Shown: one piece after another, positions 36,259 through 48,895 of the stretch
Position numbering within the stretch: position 1 is the stretch's first letter
How the letters are laid out: each line of letters begins with the position of its first letter
Assembly (NCBI GenBank): GCA_028829895.1
Contig: CM054179.1
Coordinates: 106,801,375 to 106,865,374, forward strand
DNA from: Sinotaia quadrata
Taxonomy: Eukaryota > Mollusca > Gastropoda > Architaenioglossa > Viviparidae
Reading direction: 5' to 3'
Length of the DNA stretch: 64,000 nucleotides
Translations under genes and position numbers: made by a program
The notes under the pieces: model-generated
What the model was told of the DNA's origin: nothing
The model's database searches: none
Seen by the model: the letters and a program-made list of their open reading frames with translations, nothing else

Positions 36259-36506
36259 GAATGGTACGGTTTTGCTATTGAATTCTCTACTCTTTAAAAC
36301 ATGCTTATACTCATACATCTAATTCACAGCAATTGAACATTGAATCAAGCTTCAACAATTATAAAGACATGCATAAAATCGAGTGCCTAAGTCACAATAA
36401 ACGAACATTAAAACAAATCCCAGCAGTCTAGAGTTTTCTTCAGTTCTTTGTGCAGTTTGAATATGTTTTTCTATTTTACATTTGCTGATGATAGTCATCT
36501 TTGTAT

Positions 36507-36622
36507 GAGATTGTATTGGCTTAGGAACGGCTATGTCCTTGTGAGATTGTATTGGCTTAGGAACAGTTATGTCCTTATGAGATTGTATTGGCTTAGGAAC
36601 GGTTATGTCCTTAAGAGATTGC
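36507..36622. repeat. 36-bp minisatellite, ~3.2 copies
   Basis: GAGATTGTATTGGCTTAGGA starts at 36507, 36543 and 36579, then a partial at 36615. The period is divisible by three, so a frame with a 12-residue repeat stays open; not a gene. Confidence 0.94.
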
Positions 36623-36699
36623 GGGATCATTAACATAACGCTACGTTTGCTTATTTAATTGTTCCCGTTTTAAGGTCACCTCATAGTCTGAGCCATTTC

Positions 36700-37040
36700 C
36701 TCAATCCTTTTATACGGTAAATAACATTATTCAATTATGTTGTGCGTCATGTGACGTTACTCAATCGTTTTATAAGTTATATGATATTACATCAATCGTT
36801 TTACATCACTTATGATAGTACCCACTCTTTTTATACGGCATAAGATATTTCTCAATCGTTTTATACGGCATATGATATTTCTCAATCTTTTTATACGGCA
36901 TATGATATTACTCTGGATTCGTTTTATACGGCTTATTATATTACTCAGTCTTTTTATACGGCATATGATATTACTCGTGAATGTTGTTTTATAAGGCATT
37001 ACTCGGGATCGTCCTCTATAGTATATGGTAACACTCGTCA
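36700..37040. repeat. ~30-bp minisatellite, ~11 copies
   Basis: Unit contains TTTTATACGGCATATGATAT and TACTCAATC. The central copies (36830-36970) are the most alike, and both edges decay. Confidence 0.9.
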
Positions 37041-37084
37041 TGCTCTGTTATCTGCCTGACTAAATCTTTTGCTTCTTCGTACCT

Positions 37085-37648
37085 TTTGACACCATATTGT
37101 ATTGAATCCATGCCATCACCATCCATCGCACACTAATATCATTGCTCACACTCTTTTCCAAATCACACTTCAAATACCCATCATACCTTGTGACATACAA
37201 TTACCCTTCGTCATACTCATCACGTTCATTTTCGTACATTTCACATCACCCTAAAATACTGTGTCACATCCCATCATACCTCGCCACACTCCTTCGCACT
37301 TAAACGCTCTCCATCATATTCCTCATTCCTCTTTAACCCCCCTCCCTCAATTTCCCTGAAACTTACCATCCGGAACTTATGGTGATACGTATTCGCGCGC
37401 TTCACTACTAGTCATTTTAATCGTCACGTTACGTCATACTTCTGTAGCTTATCACACAACAAAATGCCCACCATATTACGTCATATTCCTGTCAAATCCT
37501 CATACTCCATCACATCTCTTCATTGCTATACCACCTCAACATATACCATCTTACCCATTACATCCATCACACTCATACAACCTCATCATACTCCATCTTG
37601 TCCTTTTCATACTTTCATAGCTACACATTCTAATTGTACAGCAACTTG
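37085..37648. repeat. Decayed CATCACACTC-type array (tentative)
   Basis: Loosely spaced CATCATA, CATCACACTC and CATACTCC words, like a degenerate precursor of the 28-bp arrays at 37649 and 38110. Confidence 0.45.
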
Positions 37649-37993
37649 CCCATCACATGATATCACACGCCTTCAGCCCATCACATGATATCAAACTCCT
37701 TCAGCCCATCACATAATATCACACTCCTTCAGCCCATCACATGATATCACACTTCTTCAGCCCATCACATGATATCACAAGCCTTCAGTCCATCACACAA
37801 TATCACACTCCTTCATCTCATCACATGATATCACACTCCTTCAGCCCATCACATAATATCACAAACCTTCAGTCCATCACATAATATCACACTCCTTCAG
37901 CCCATCACATGATATCACACTCCTTCAGCCCATCACATAATATCACAAACCTTCAGCCCATCACATGATATCACACTCCTTCAGCCCATCACG
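37649..37993. repeat. 28-bp minisatellite, ~12 copies
   Basis: CCCATCACATGATATCACAC starts at 37649 and 37677 and recurs every 28 bp, each with a TCCTTCAG end. Variants (ATAATATCAC, AAACCTTCAG) alternate in patches. The array is highly homogeneous and ends abruptly near CACGAGGTGTTG. Confidence 0.96.
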
Positions 37994-38094
37994 AGGTGTT
38001 GTGGTTATGATGGGATGTAATATGCACGAATTATGTCACATCCCATCATGCCACACAATGTTCTCACACTCCGGCACACTTCATCCTGACCCGC

Positions 38095-38415
38095 TTTATA
38101 CATGGGCACTGCATCTGCTCCAGTATACCCAATCACAACTTATTATAATCCAGTATAATTTATCATATTCCAGTATACCACATCGCATTTTATCATACTC
38201 CAGTATATGCCATCGTGACTTATCGCACTCTAGCACACCCCATCGTATTTATCGTTATCCAGTGTACGCAATCATAACTTGTCGCACTTCAGTATACCCC
38301 TCATCGTAACTTATCATAGTCCAGCATACCCACTGTAATTTTTAGTACTCCAGAATACCCCATCATGATTTATCTACTCCAGCATACTGGATCGAAACTT
38401 ATACTCCAGTACGCT
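38095..38415. repeat. ~29-bp minisatellite, ~11 diverged copies
   Basis: Recurring ACTCCAGTATACCCCATC and TAACTTATCATA words. The CATC and ACTCC words resemble the neighbouring 28-bp array, so the two may be related. Confidence 0.85.
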
Positions 38416-39395
38416 TCATTACGTCACGGGTCGGGTGCGACATGAAATAAACAAGTTTATATTCCGTGTCGATCCTGGTTCCTACTGGCACGTGACTGAA
38501 ATATGAGAAACGTCACTGTCGTTGTATTGCGCATGTCAAAATCGATGCGTTTTAGTAATTATTTGAACTGTTTGTCTGCCTTTGCAAATACATTTTTGGG
38601 GGATAGTTGGTTAAGTGGGTTTGCTGTTTGACTGGTTGATTGTTTGGTCATTTGGATGTTCGTTGCACTAGTTAAGTGATTGGCTTCGCCCGCTTGTTGA
38701 CTTAACAGTTTGTTGTGGTTTGACATTTCATCCGGGTGGGCAATACTGCTCCTTGGACTTTTCAGTTCCGTGCGAAAATGTGCATGATGCTGTTCGGATG
38801 TCTTGTAGCGATGCCTAATAACGGAAAACATTAGACTGAACGTGCTTTCAGTGCAACGAGTGCACTTAGTTGGTTTCCTTCATATCCGCTGCAGCAACTG
38901 CCCCGAGCACAGTGAAGGCAATGTAGTTAGCAATTTTAGTTCTTGTCTGCCGTTCATTTTATGTAGAATCTGCCATCAGATTCACAGCAACAACAAAAAA
39001 TGCATTTGTTCATGTCTGTTCAGGCGCTAAAATAAACATATCAGTTCATGCTGCGATATTTCGTAATTTATCGTAAATAATTCACGTTTTTGTTTATTTA
39101 TTTTTCTCTTTCTGTTGGAGTGGTGTCTGCGACATGTGTACGTGAGTGAAGTACACAGGTGTTCGGTTTTATTTTAGCAACGAAATCTTTTTCTCAACCA
39201 CATTTCACTTTGCAGTGATTGAGTTTTTTTCAAATCTTGTTGTAGAATGTAGAATTCTCTCTCCTTTCCAAGCCTTCCTTCGTTTCTAGCTTATACCGGT
39301 CCTCGATGTGTCTACGTCAGTCACAAGGGTGATAACCCGGTACTTCCCACCCATACTGTAAATACTTATTGACAGCTCGCATATTTCGACAAACT
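38416..39395. other. Single-copy stretch
   Basis: The minus-strand frame 38559-38831 (90 codons, ATG start) is rich in Gln/Asn/Ser/Thr, but the opposite strand is a GTTTG/TGGTTG-rich low-complexity patch, which accounts for it. No domain is recognised and I do not call it. Confidence 0.4.
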
Positions 39396-39399
39396 TTAC

Positions 39400-39800
39400 G
39401 ACAAGCACGTAATACATTACAACAAAATGTTGCAAGCAACATTACGGCAAACATTACAGCAAATGTTATGACAAACATTGCAACAAACGCTATAACTAAG
39501 ATTACAAGAAACATTAAGTCAAACATTATAGTTAGCATTACGACAAACGCTATAACTAAGATTACAAGAAACATTAAGTCAAACATTATAGTTAGCATTA
39601 CGACAAACACTATAACTAAGATTACAAGAAACATTAAGTCAAACATATCTAGCATTACGACAACACTATAACTAAGATTACAAGAAACATTAATTCAAAC
39701 ATTATAGCTAGCATTACGACAAACAATCATTACGGGAAACGCTGCGACAAAATTGCAACGAACATGGCAAACATTACAAATACATTACGGTAAAGTATAC
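39400..39800. repeat. 60-bp minisatellite built from ~15-bp subunits
   Basis: Exact 60-bp period at 39481, 39541 and 39601 (AAACGCTATAACTAAGATTA, ACATTAAGTCAAACATTATA), then a shortened copy. Left and right flanks consist of looser 15-bp ACATTACGACAA(A)C-type units, suggesting the 60-bp unit arose from four subunits. Frames through it are artefacts. Confidence 0.93.
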
Positions 39801-40017
39801 AACAAATATTGCCTTCGTCAGCATTAATTTATATCCCCCTAAAAAAAATATAATATATAGAACTATAATAAAAAGAAAAAACATGCACAGATATTATCAT
39901 CAATGACATGGTAGATAAATACACATAAATATATGAGCCGGAGGGTGGGGTGGGGTGGTTGTCGATTTATTCTGACAGTGAAATGGCAATGGGCTTTCGA
40001 AAATAAACATATTAGCA

Positions 40018-40420
40018 ATAGATGTAAAGTTTAGAGGAATAAAAAATTTGAATAATACTAAATCGTACGTAAACTGGGGGAATAAAATGTGGCAATGATA
40101 TTAAATCATGCCTAGGAGCAGATATGAAGATTAGAGGAATACAAACTTAGAATGATACTAAATGACACAGAGAAACAGATAGAAGTTTAGAGGAATAAAA
40201 AGTTAGAATGATACTAAATCACACAGAGAAACAGATAGAAGTTTTTAGGAATAAAAAGTTAGAATGATACTAAATCACACAGAGAAACAGATAGAAGTTT
40301 TGAGGAATAAAAAGTTAGAATGATACTAAATCACATAGAGGAACACGAGAATCGTAGATTAGTGTAGAGAAGGCTAATAGAACACAGATGTGAGAAAAGA
40401 AACACTGCAGAGAAACAAAT
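40018..40420. repeat. 56-bp minisatellite, ~6 copies
   Basis: TAGAATGATACTAAATCACA starts near 40148, 40204, 40260 and 40316. Units share CAGAGAAACAGATAGAAGTT and AGGAATAAAAAG. Older copies lie on the left from about 40018. Confidence 0.93.
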
Positions 40421-41320
40421 AGGATGATGAGATAAATAAAATGTACAAAGGGGAATGTACTCACTCATTCAAGATCACCTGACGTGTAATCGACCAGAGT
40501 GAATGTGGTGTTGTTCATGGAGTGGTCTTAACTAATTTACGAGACCATATCTAGTGAAATTTCCAGTTGATTCAGTATGTAACTTTCTTACATGTGCGCA
40601 CAAGCATTACAGTCAGCCTTCAGCGAATGAGTGCCTTCGATCCTTTTATTTACATATTATATCTAACTGTTTGTAAATGAAATGTGGTTTCCATATATAT
40701 TTATAAGTGATATGCTTTATTGCAAATAATGCATTCGTTTAAGATATGATTAAATATTTGAAAATCCTTTCCGTGAACGCTGAATTTGGGAGATTTATTC
40801 CAGTTTTCTTTTTAGTTGCTTAATGATTTGTAGAGATAATATTTAAACGAATTTCTTACAAAATCAAACCCATCCAGTTTCGTGTTTAAATGTTAATAAT
40901 TTATTAATTATATTGATGGCTGTGATTGTCGTCCTAAACTTATTATAGCGTCCTAATCGTCTTAATAACTAATCCACTGGAATGTATCATCTCCTGTGTC
41001 TGGCAAATCAACTGTACATTGTTGACATTAATGCATATCAAGACCTTGCCGCCTGGAAAGAAACGTCGCTGAAACTCAGATATAATCATATACATTTGAT
41101 ATCAATCAAGTAAATTCTTAAAACAAGATTTATTTCCTGAAAACTCCGCATGCACATGATGAGCTCATCATTGTGCTTTCTGAATCATAATCGGTATAGA
41201 CATTAGTGATGACATGCTGTCCATTGTAATAAACTATTTAGCACGCATTAACACCTTGAAAGAAATGGATTTAACTAGTCAATATTATCAGTACACTTCT
41301 TCTAGTTTGCTCTTCATTTT
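40421..41320. other. Single-copy AT-rich stretch
   Basis: No repeat, RNA or coding feature recognised. Confidence 0.4.
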
Positions 41321-41324
41321 CACT

Positions 41325-41690
41325 ATATTTTTTTCTGTTTTGTCTTTCTTTTTCTCCCGTGCTTTGCCTCTGTTCTTTGCCTTCTTCTTTCTTTCTTCTT
41401 TCCGTTTTTCTTTTCTGTAATTCTCTTTTGTCTTTTTCTTCTTTGTCTTTTTTTCTTAATTGTCTTTTTCTACTTTTTCTTGCTTTTCCTTTGGCTTTTC
41501 CTTTGTCTTACTTCTTTTTGATATTGTCTTTTGGGCTTTCGTCTTCTTTATCGTTTCCTTCTTCTTTCTCTTTCTCTTTCTTTGTATTTGTTCTTTCCCT
41601 CTTTTCTTCTTCTTTGTCCATCCACTTTTCTTGTCTATATCTTTGTTCTCTAGCTGTCTTATTTGTCTTTTTCTTCTTCAGTCTTTGTTT
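41325..41690. repeat. Pyrimidine-rich low-complexity tract
   Basis: About 365 bp of irregular TTTCTTTTTCTTCTTTG-type sequence. Open Phe/Leu/Ser-rich frames on the plus strand and Lys/Glu-rich ones on the minus strand follow from the composition. Confidence 0.85.
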
Positions 41691-43060
41691 TGTCCTCGAA
41701 GTGTCCACATCTCCCAGATTTCCCAGAATCTTGGTAAGATTCCGAGACGTTGGTGCACAACCGACAGTCAAACAGAAGTCGTGAAAGAAAAGGCTGAAAA
41801 ATAATGGTTGTGCTGAAGACAATACAGTGATTATTGTTATAAAGCCTTGTCGCCGCTGTACTCTGGGGTGACTCTCTCCTTCACCTCATGGATGTGCCAA
41901 ATCATGATGGTCAAATGTTTGGATGTATTTGACACAGTGAAAGTTCGTTGGTATTAGATTATTCCCCTTTGTCTGGCAAATAATGCAAACAGAGAGATAA
42001 TGTAATTGACCAGGACTCTTTATTTGGGAATAGTGTCAAACTCTGAACCAGCCTATTCTATAGGTGATCTGTTTTGATTCCAAGCCAAAGGACAGACAGA
42101 AGGCAAAAAATCATGCTGTGAAGACAAGTCACTGACAGGTGAACGTTGCCACAACAGTTCTGTTGCACCAGTAAAGGTGTGGGATACTGTTGTGGACCTA
42201 GCCTATGAACAAGGAGGTCAGCTTTGTGAACCCAGGGATACAACAACAATAATCATCATATGACAGGCAGTAGTGGAGCCACCAGAATTTAACACTAGGA
42301 TTCGTGTCAATGAAAAGTTATTACAGGATGAGTGAGTAAAAATAAGAAATAGCCATGAAAACCTCAGTGCACTCAAAATTAATTTTAAGTTAAGAACTTG
42401 AGAACTGTTTTGCCTACTGTATGCATCTGGAACATTTAGAGAGTCTATTGGAACGTTATTATGGTTAGTCAATCACAAGTTTAAATGTTCGTACTTGAGA
42501 GACAATTATTACTCTTTTCGTGGGATTGATGATCCCAGAACTGTTTAAATTGATTTATAACTTTTGTGCTACTAAAGTAGTAATCTGAATTTATCTTTAC
42601 TTTATTATCATCACTAATCATTTACCCCCTCCCCAAGAGTGCATGTTGTGAGTAATTCATAGTGACTGATCTAACCACCGCACGAAAGACAAAGCCCAAA
42701 GGTTAATAAACCTAAATCATAACTTTTTCTAAACTTGTTTATCATTTTTCTTTTGAAAATGCGAGTGTGGTATTGTCTTGTCTCGATTTTCTTTATGTTG
42801 TATCGTTTTGTATTGTCCACAATCTTTATCATCTCCATTCACACGTCAGCAAAGTGTAACCTTTCATGCAGAATAAAGATTAAAGAACCAGCCATTCATC
42901 CATGGTGAATCTGTGTGTGGATTCCTGTAGTAAACATCAACACAGATCCTATGTTGCTGCTGACAAAGTCATCTTCCTACTTCCCTTTTGCCAGAGAGAG
43001 AAGGGGTGTTGTGACATTGTTTGTCTGTCTGTCTTGTACATCTTTACTGTCTTCTTAGGT
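41691..43060. other. Single-copy stretch
   Basis: No tandem array and no recognisable coding frame across 1.4 kb. Less AT-skewed between 41850 and 42330 than its surroundings. Confidence 0.4.
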
Positions 43061-43064
43061 GTTT

Positions 43065-43398
43065 AAATGTCTGTCTTACTTAAACAACTTTAGTTGTATA
43101 ACTGTATATCATACTCTGTACAACAGTTGTCTTCTTAGTTATATAACTCTCTGTCTTACTCTGTACAATTCTACGTTTAGTTGTGTAACTGTGTCTTACT
43201 TTGTACAATTTTACGTTTTAGTTGTGTAACTGTGTCTTACTCTGTATAATTGTACGTTTTATTTGTGTAACTGTGTCTTACTCTGTACTCCTATTCTGTA
43301 TTCCTAGTTGTATAAATCTCTGTTTTGGAAAAAAAGTACCTGTCTTGGAAAACTGTGTCTTCTTACTTGTACAACTATTTGTCTTAGACAATCTTCTG
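43065..43398. repeat. ~37-bp minisatellite, ~9 copies
   Basis: Recurring TGTCTTACTCTGTACAATT and TTTAGTTGTGTAAC words. The centre (43140-43280) is the most uniform. Confidence 0.88.
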
Positions 43399-43985
43399 AT
43401 TCCTTGTGAAATTCAATCTCGCGGTGGTGAATATTTCTTTGGAAGCCGACATCAACAGAGGTACACATGTCCTACGCTGGAAACAATTTGCACTGAATTT
43501 TGTTTTCAATTCTTGCTTGGTGGCGTTGTCAGTTTCAATTGCTGTGACGCTAATAGCGTTTCGCCCTGCTCTGCCCATGTGTGTCACAGCAGTGCTTTTT
43601 TTAAGACATCGTTATTGTCTTAGTCGATTTTTCCGTCATTACCAAGGGAAAGCTACCACTTCCGTTACCATTGTGTCCTGCAATTAGCGTCAACAAAATT
43701 TGAATTGGAAGATTCATATTTTATTCGACTGGATGTGTGTGCAGCGCTATCCTTGATGATGAGTCTCACTAAAAAAAAATGCCGACACAATTGTTTGTTG
43801 TGCATACACAATTGGTTTTAAATTAATCAGCATTTGTTATTCTGTTTCTCTCTTTTTTTCTTTCAATTCCTGACAAATTTTTAATTGTTTTATTGTGCAT
43901 GGATGTTTTCGACTCTGAGGCAGTGGTAGGGGATATTTATATTTAAATGTGTGATCAGTTTTATTTCCCTTACTGGTTACTTGTA
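43399..43985. other. Single-copy stretch with overlapping unrecognised frames
   Basis: Frames at 43222-43623 and 43406-43687 (plus) and 43384-43587 (minus) overlap. The 43406 frame starts at GTG and is hydrophobic, but has no recognisable family features. No coding call is justified. Confidence 0.4.
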
Positions 43986-43991
43986 TTCTGT

Positions 43992-44226
43992 GTAACGAAT
44001 TGTGTTGACCAGTTCGCTATTTTATTCTGTTATAGTCTTGTCTGCTTGGGTAACGAATTGTGTTGACCAGTTCGCTATTTTATTCTGTTATAGTCTTGTC
44101 TGCTTGGGTAACGAATTGTGTTGACCAGTTCGCTATTTTATTCTGTTATAGTCTTGTCTGCTTGGGTAACGAATTGTGTTGACCAGTTCGATATTTTATT
44201 CTGTTATAGTCTTGTCTGCTTGGGTA
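43992..44226. repeat. 58-bp minisatellite, 4 copies
   Basis: GTAACGAATTGTGTTGACCA starts at 43992, 44050, 44108 and 44166. Copies are almost identical (one GCTATT/GATATT change), so this is among the youngest arrays in the window. Confidence 0.97.
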
Positions 44227-44570
44227 CTAGGAACACTCCTCCGTATTTTCTTCAAATTCAGAACAGTTAAAATGCAAATGAAATAAAACTGTGTACCTCA
44301 CACCACGTTTCTACACTCACATCCCCGGCTTATTTCAGATTTCAGCAGATATGAATTTGAACCCTTCCTTTGCTGGGCGAACAGTGGCGAAAGTGTATAC
44401 CACTACTTTCTAAGACGATCTTCAGTGAGGACTGGGTTATTCTTAACGAATCTCGTAAGTAAAAACAGAACTGTATTCTAAGTTTTGAAATTGTGCTAGT
44501 ATCAGGATTACTGTTTGTATACACTAGATACTTGAAACTGCTTGCTGGAACAAAAACGTTGGTCATTCAT
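44227..44570. other. Spacer
   Basis: No feature recognised; the minus-strand frame 44342-44566 is unrecognised. Confidence 0.35.
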
Positions 44571-44573
44571 GCA

Positions 44574-44710
44574 CAGCTCTCTGACACGGGTATATGTATC
44601 TCTCGTGCTGTTGTCAGACACAGGTGTATGTGTACCTCATGTGCTGTTGTCCTACATAGGTGTATGTGCATCTCTTGTGCTGTTGTCAGACACAGGTTCA
44701 GATGTATCTT
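44574..44710. repeat. 36-bp minisatellite, ~4 copies
   Basis: Units with GACACAGGTGTATGTG, ATCTC(T/G)TGTGCTGTTGTC at a 36-bp period. Confidence 0.93.
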
Positions 44711-44736
44711 AACTACAAGATTTAAGATAAATTTTA

Positions 44737-45893
44737 AATTATTGCTTCTAACAGCTAGAAATTCTAAAGTATTGTTCCTAATAACAAGTAATTATAAAAT
44801 TCTTAAATAATGGTTCTATGAACTAGAAATTCTGCAAAGTGTTTAATAGCTAGAAATTCAGTCATTGAGTTTCTAATAACTATAAATTCTACAGTAGTGT
44901 TTCTAATAGCTATAAATTCTAAAATTTTATAATATAGAAATTCTAAAATAGTAATTTTAAAACTAAATATTGTAAAATCGTTTCTAGAGCTATACATTTT
45001 AAAATAGCTATTAATAGCTGGAATTCTAAAATACTGTTTCTAATTGCTAGAAATTCTAAAATAGTGTTTCTAATAGCTATTTCTTTAAAACTTCTAACAG
45101 GTAGAAATTCTAAAAAAAAGTTTCTAAAAACTAAATATTGTAGCTTTGAATTCTAAAATAGCTATTAATAGCTGGAATTCTAAAATACTGATTCTAATAG
45201 CTAGAAATTCTAAAATTGATTTTAATACCAAGAAATTGAAAATAGCTTTGAATAGCAAGAAAGTCAAAAATAGCTTTTCCAGTAGTTTATAAATTATAAA
45301 AATAGTGTTTCCTATAGCTATAATTTTTTTAGTTTCTAATAGCTAGAAATTTTAAAATATTGCTTTTAATAACTAGACATTCTAAATTAGTGTTTCTAAA
45401 AACTAAATATTGTAGCTATGAATTCTAAAATAGCTATTAATAGCTGGAATTCTAAAACACTGTTCTAATAGCTAGAAATTATAAATTAGACTTTCTAATA
45501 TCTAGAAATTCAAATAGTGTTTTTAATAGCTATAAAGTGTAAATTAGTGTTTCTAATAGCTGGAAATTATAAAATAATGTTTGTAATAGCTAGAAAATGT
45601 AAATTAGTGTTTTAATAGCTATAAAGTGTAAATTAGTGTTTCTAATAACTATAAAGTGTAAATTAGTGTTTCTAATAGCTAGAAAGTGTAAATTTGGTGT
45701 TTCTAATAGCTAGAAAGTGTAAATTAGTGTTTCTAATAGCTGGAAATTATAAACTAGTTTTTAATAGCTGGAAAGTGTAAATTAGTGTTTCTAATAGCTA
45801 TAAAGTGTAAATTAGTGTTTCTAATAGCTATAAAGTGTAAATTAGTGTTTCTAATAGCTATAAAGTGTAAATTAGTGTTTCTAATAGCTGCAC
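44737..45893. repeat. 30-31 bp minisatellite, ~38 copies
   Basis: Largest array in the window. Left part has AGCTAGAAATTCTAAAATAG and TGTTTCTAATAGCT; from about 45510 the core changes to AAGTGTAAATTAGTGTTTCT. The last four to five copies (about 45750-45890) are essentially identical at an exact 30-bp period. There is thus a left-to-right change of variant and rise in homogeneity. Confidence 0.95.
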
Positions 45894-46010
45894 CTGTAAA
45901 GAAAAGATACAACAAGCACATCATCAAAGTGGCAAACAATTAAATATTTAATAGTTGTATTGACTTAACACTTAGTTACATTAAAAGCTTTGTTTCTTGA
46001 TAATAATGTA
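45894..46010. other. Short AT-rich spacer
   Basis: Nothing recognised. Confidence 0.3.
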
Positions 46011-46087
46011 ACATACACACGCGCGTGCGCGCACACCCACACCCACACCCACACCCACACCCACCCACCCACACACACACACACACC
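46011..46087. repeat. Z-DNA-prone tract followed by (ACACCC)n
   Basis: 46011-46036 is 26 bp of strict purine-pyrimidine alternation with CGCGCGTGCGCGC at its core. It is followed by seven CCC runs between 46036 and 46070 with 3,3,3,3,1,1-base spacers, then CACACA. The minus strand therefore carries a canonical G-quadruplex motif. The structure potential is read from sequence; activity is unknown. Confidence 0.9.
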
Positions 46088-46420
46088 ACTACTTTATTAA
46101 TACGTCACTCGTGCAAAGTTTTATTTTAGAAATAAAAACATCTTTCACTTATTTATAACGTATTTCGTTTTGCAACCATGAGTTCTGGGTTGTTTGATCA
46201 AGTCATCTGTCAATACTGGGTCTCGTTATGTTCTAATAATGGAGTCTGTTTTAATTCCTCAATTTACAAGAACAAACGTTTCAATGCCGGATCTGTTTGT
46301 TTTCTAATTGTTGGTTTAAAACTAGTGTCAATGATGGATGTATTCATATTTTATTAAACGACTTAAACCTTTTAACGTTTACATACTAGGACGATTGCTT
46401 TATAGTTAATTGTTTTAAAG

Positions 46421-46545
46421 TTTAGTTACTGTAGCTATTAACATTTTCACCACAGTTTTATTGGGTTTCATACTATTTGTTTAGTTACTGTAGCTATTAA
46501 CATTTTCACGACAGTTTTATTGGGTTTCATACTATTTGTTTAGTT
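46421..46545. repeat. 59-bp tandem duplication
   Basis: TTTAGTTACTGTAGCTATTA starts at 46421 and 46480, with a third TTTAGTTG start at 46539. One C/G difference between the copies. Confidence 0.95.
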
Positions 46546-46589
46546 GTAAAATCTAATGTTCTAGTACTGCGCTTAATAACATACATGCA

Positions 46590-47153
46590 TTACTTCTGTA
46601 TTATATTAACCTACCCCTAATAACTTCATTTCTATTCTCTGATAGAACTAGCCTGTGATTGTATTGACTCTATTGTTGAATTGTAATTATATGTTTTAGA
46701 GAGAGAGACTGTCTAACTTAAAATTATCCAACTGTGAGTCTGTGGAATATTGATGTCAAACAATGTATTTCATTAATTGTCATATGTAAATTTGAATGTT
46801 CATTTAATAAATTTATTTTTAAATTTATTGACCTTCTTATGCATATTGATAATCTTATGTTGGATAAGAAAGTGGTTGGGTGGGGATTCACTAAATATAG
46901 ATTAAATTCGGATTTGTCTTCTTTAGTAAGAAGTTTACCACTCTTGGAAATATTATGTGACCGTAGATGTTCTTTTATGATGTGGAAGAGAGAAAACGTT
47001 TACATCGCCCACATATCTGTCAAGTGATAGACGAGTGGTGTCTGTTGGAAGATCATTAATATTAAAATTAATATTCTCACCACTTGCAATTAGTTATGAA
47101 AGATTAATTAATGGTAACAATCGTTTTCATTAACTAAGTGGCGTGCCCATCAC
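46590..47153 (+). mobile_element. Dispersed element family, copy C (3' half)
   Basis: It aligns with 20985-21549 of copy B through TAATAACTTCATTT, TTGTCATATGTA, TTTATTGACCTTCTTA, AGAAAGTGG(A/T)TGG, GGATTTGTCTTCT, GAGAGAAAA, TTCTCA(T/C)CACTTG and TTAACTAAGTGGCGT. Similarity ends just after the GGCGT word in both copies, giving a shared right border near 47153. It is non-coding. The 97-codon frame at 46734-47027 lies inside and is not conserved as a frame with copy B by eye. Confidence 0.72.
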
Positions 47154-48374
<1,221 letters not shown>

Positions 48375-48895
48375 GCCATTGAATGTAGTCACCAGAAATG
48401 TAACCTTTGAATGTAGTCACCAGAAATATAACCATTGAATGCAGGTCTCCAGAAATTTTAACCATTGAATGTAGTCACCAGAAATATAACCATTGAATGC
48501 AAGTCACCAGAAATTTTAACCATTGAATGTAGTCACCAGAAATATAACCATTAAATGCAAGTCTCCAGAAATATAACCATTGAATGCAGGTCACCAGAAA
48601 TATAACCATTAAATGCAAATCACCAGAAATTTTAACCATTAACTGTTGTCACCAGAAATATAACCATTAAATGCAAATCACCAAAATTTTAACCATTGGA
48701 TGTAGTTACCACAAATTTAACCATTGAATGCAGTCACTAGAAAATTAACTATTGAATAGAGTCATCACAACTTTAACCATTGAATGCAGTCACCAGAAAT
48801 TTAACCGTTGAATGCAGTCACCAGAAATATAACTATTGAATCCCGTCATCAGAACTTTAACTATTGAATGCAGTCACCAGAAATTTAATCCTTGA
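48375..48895. repeat. ~28-bp minisatellite, ~18 copies
   Basis: Units carry CATTGAATG(T/C)AGTCACCAG and AAAT(A/T)TAAC. Two variants (GTAGTCACC and GCAAGTCACC) alternate over about 56 bp in the left half. The right edge decays into TTGACC(A/T)TAGATGGATT words to about 48990. Confidence 0.93.

Noticed and set aside
38559..38831. 90-codon Gln/Asn/Ser/Thr-rich minus-strand frame with ATG start
   Set aside because: The complementary strand is a GTTTG/TTGG-rich low-complexity patch that by itself generates such residues. No domain or splice context.
41359..41804. 141- and 114-codon Phe/Leu/Ser frames
   Set aside because: Direct consequence of a pyrimidine-rich tract; they overlap in two frames.
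43406..43687. Hydrophobic 93-codon frame resembling a membrane segment
   Set aside because: Non-ATG start, three overlapping frames in the same interval, and no recognisable family signature.
44737..45893. Possible CRISPR array (regular ~30-bp repeats)
   Set aside because: The units are contiguous, with no unique spacers between identical repeats, in a eukaryotic context. It is a minisatellite. The same applies to the 28-, 34- and 35-bp arrays.
46030..46070. (ACACCC)n as an interstitial telomere
   Set aside because: The unit differs from the metazoan telomere complement (CCCTAA). It is better described as a CA/CCC microsatellite.
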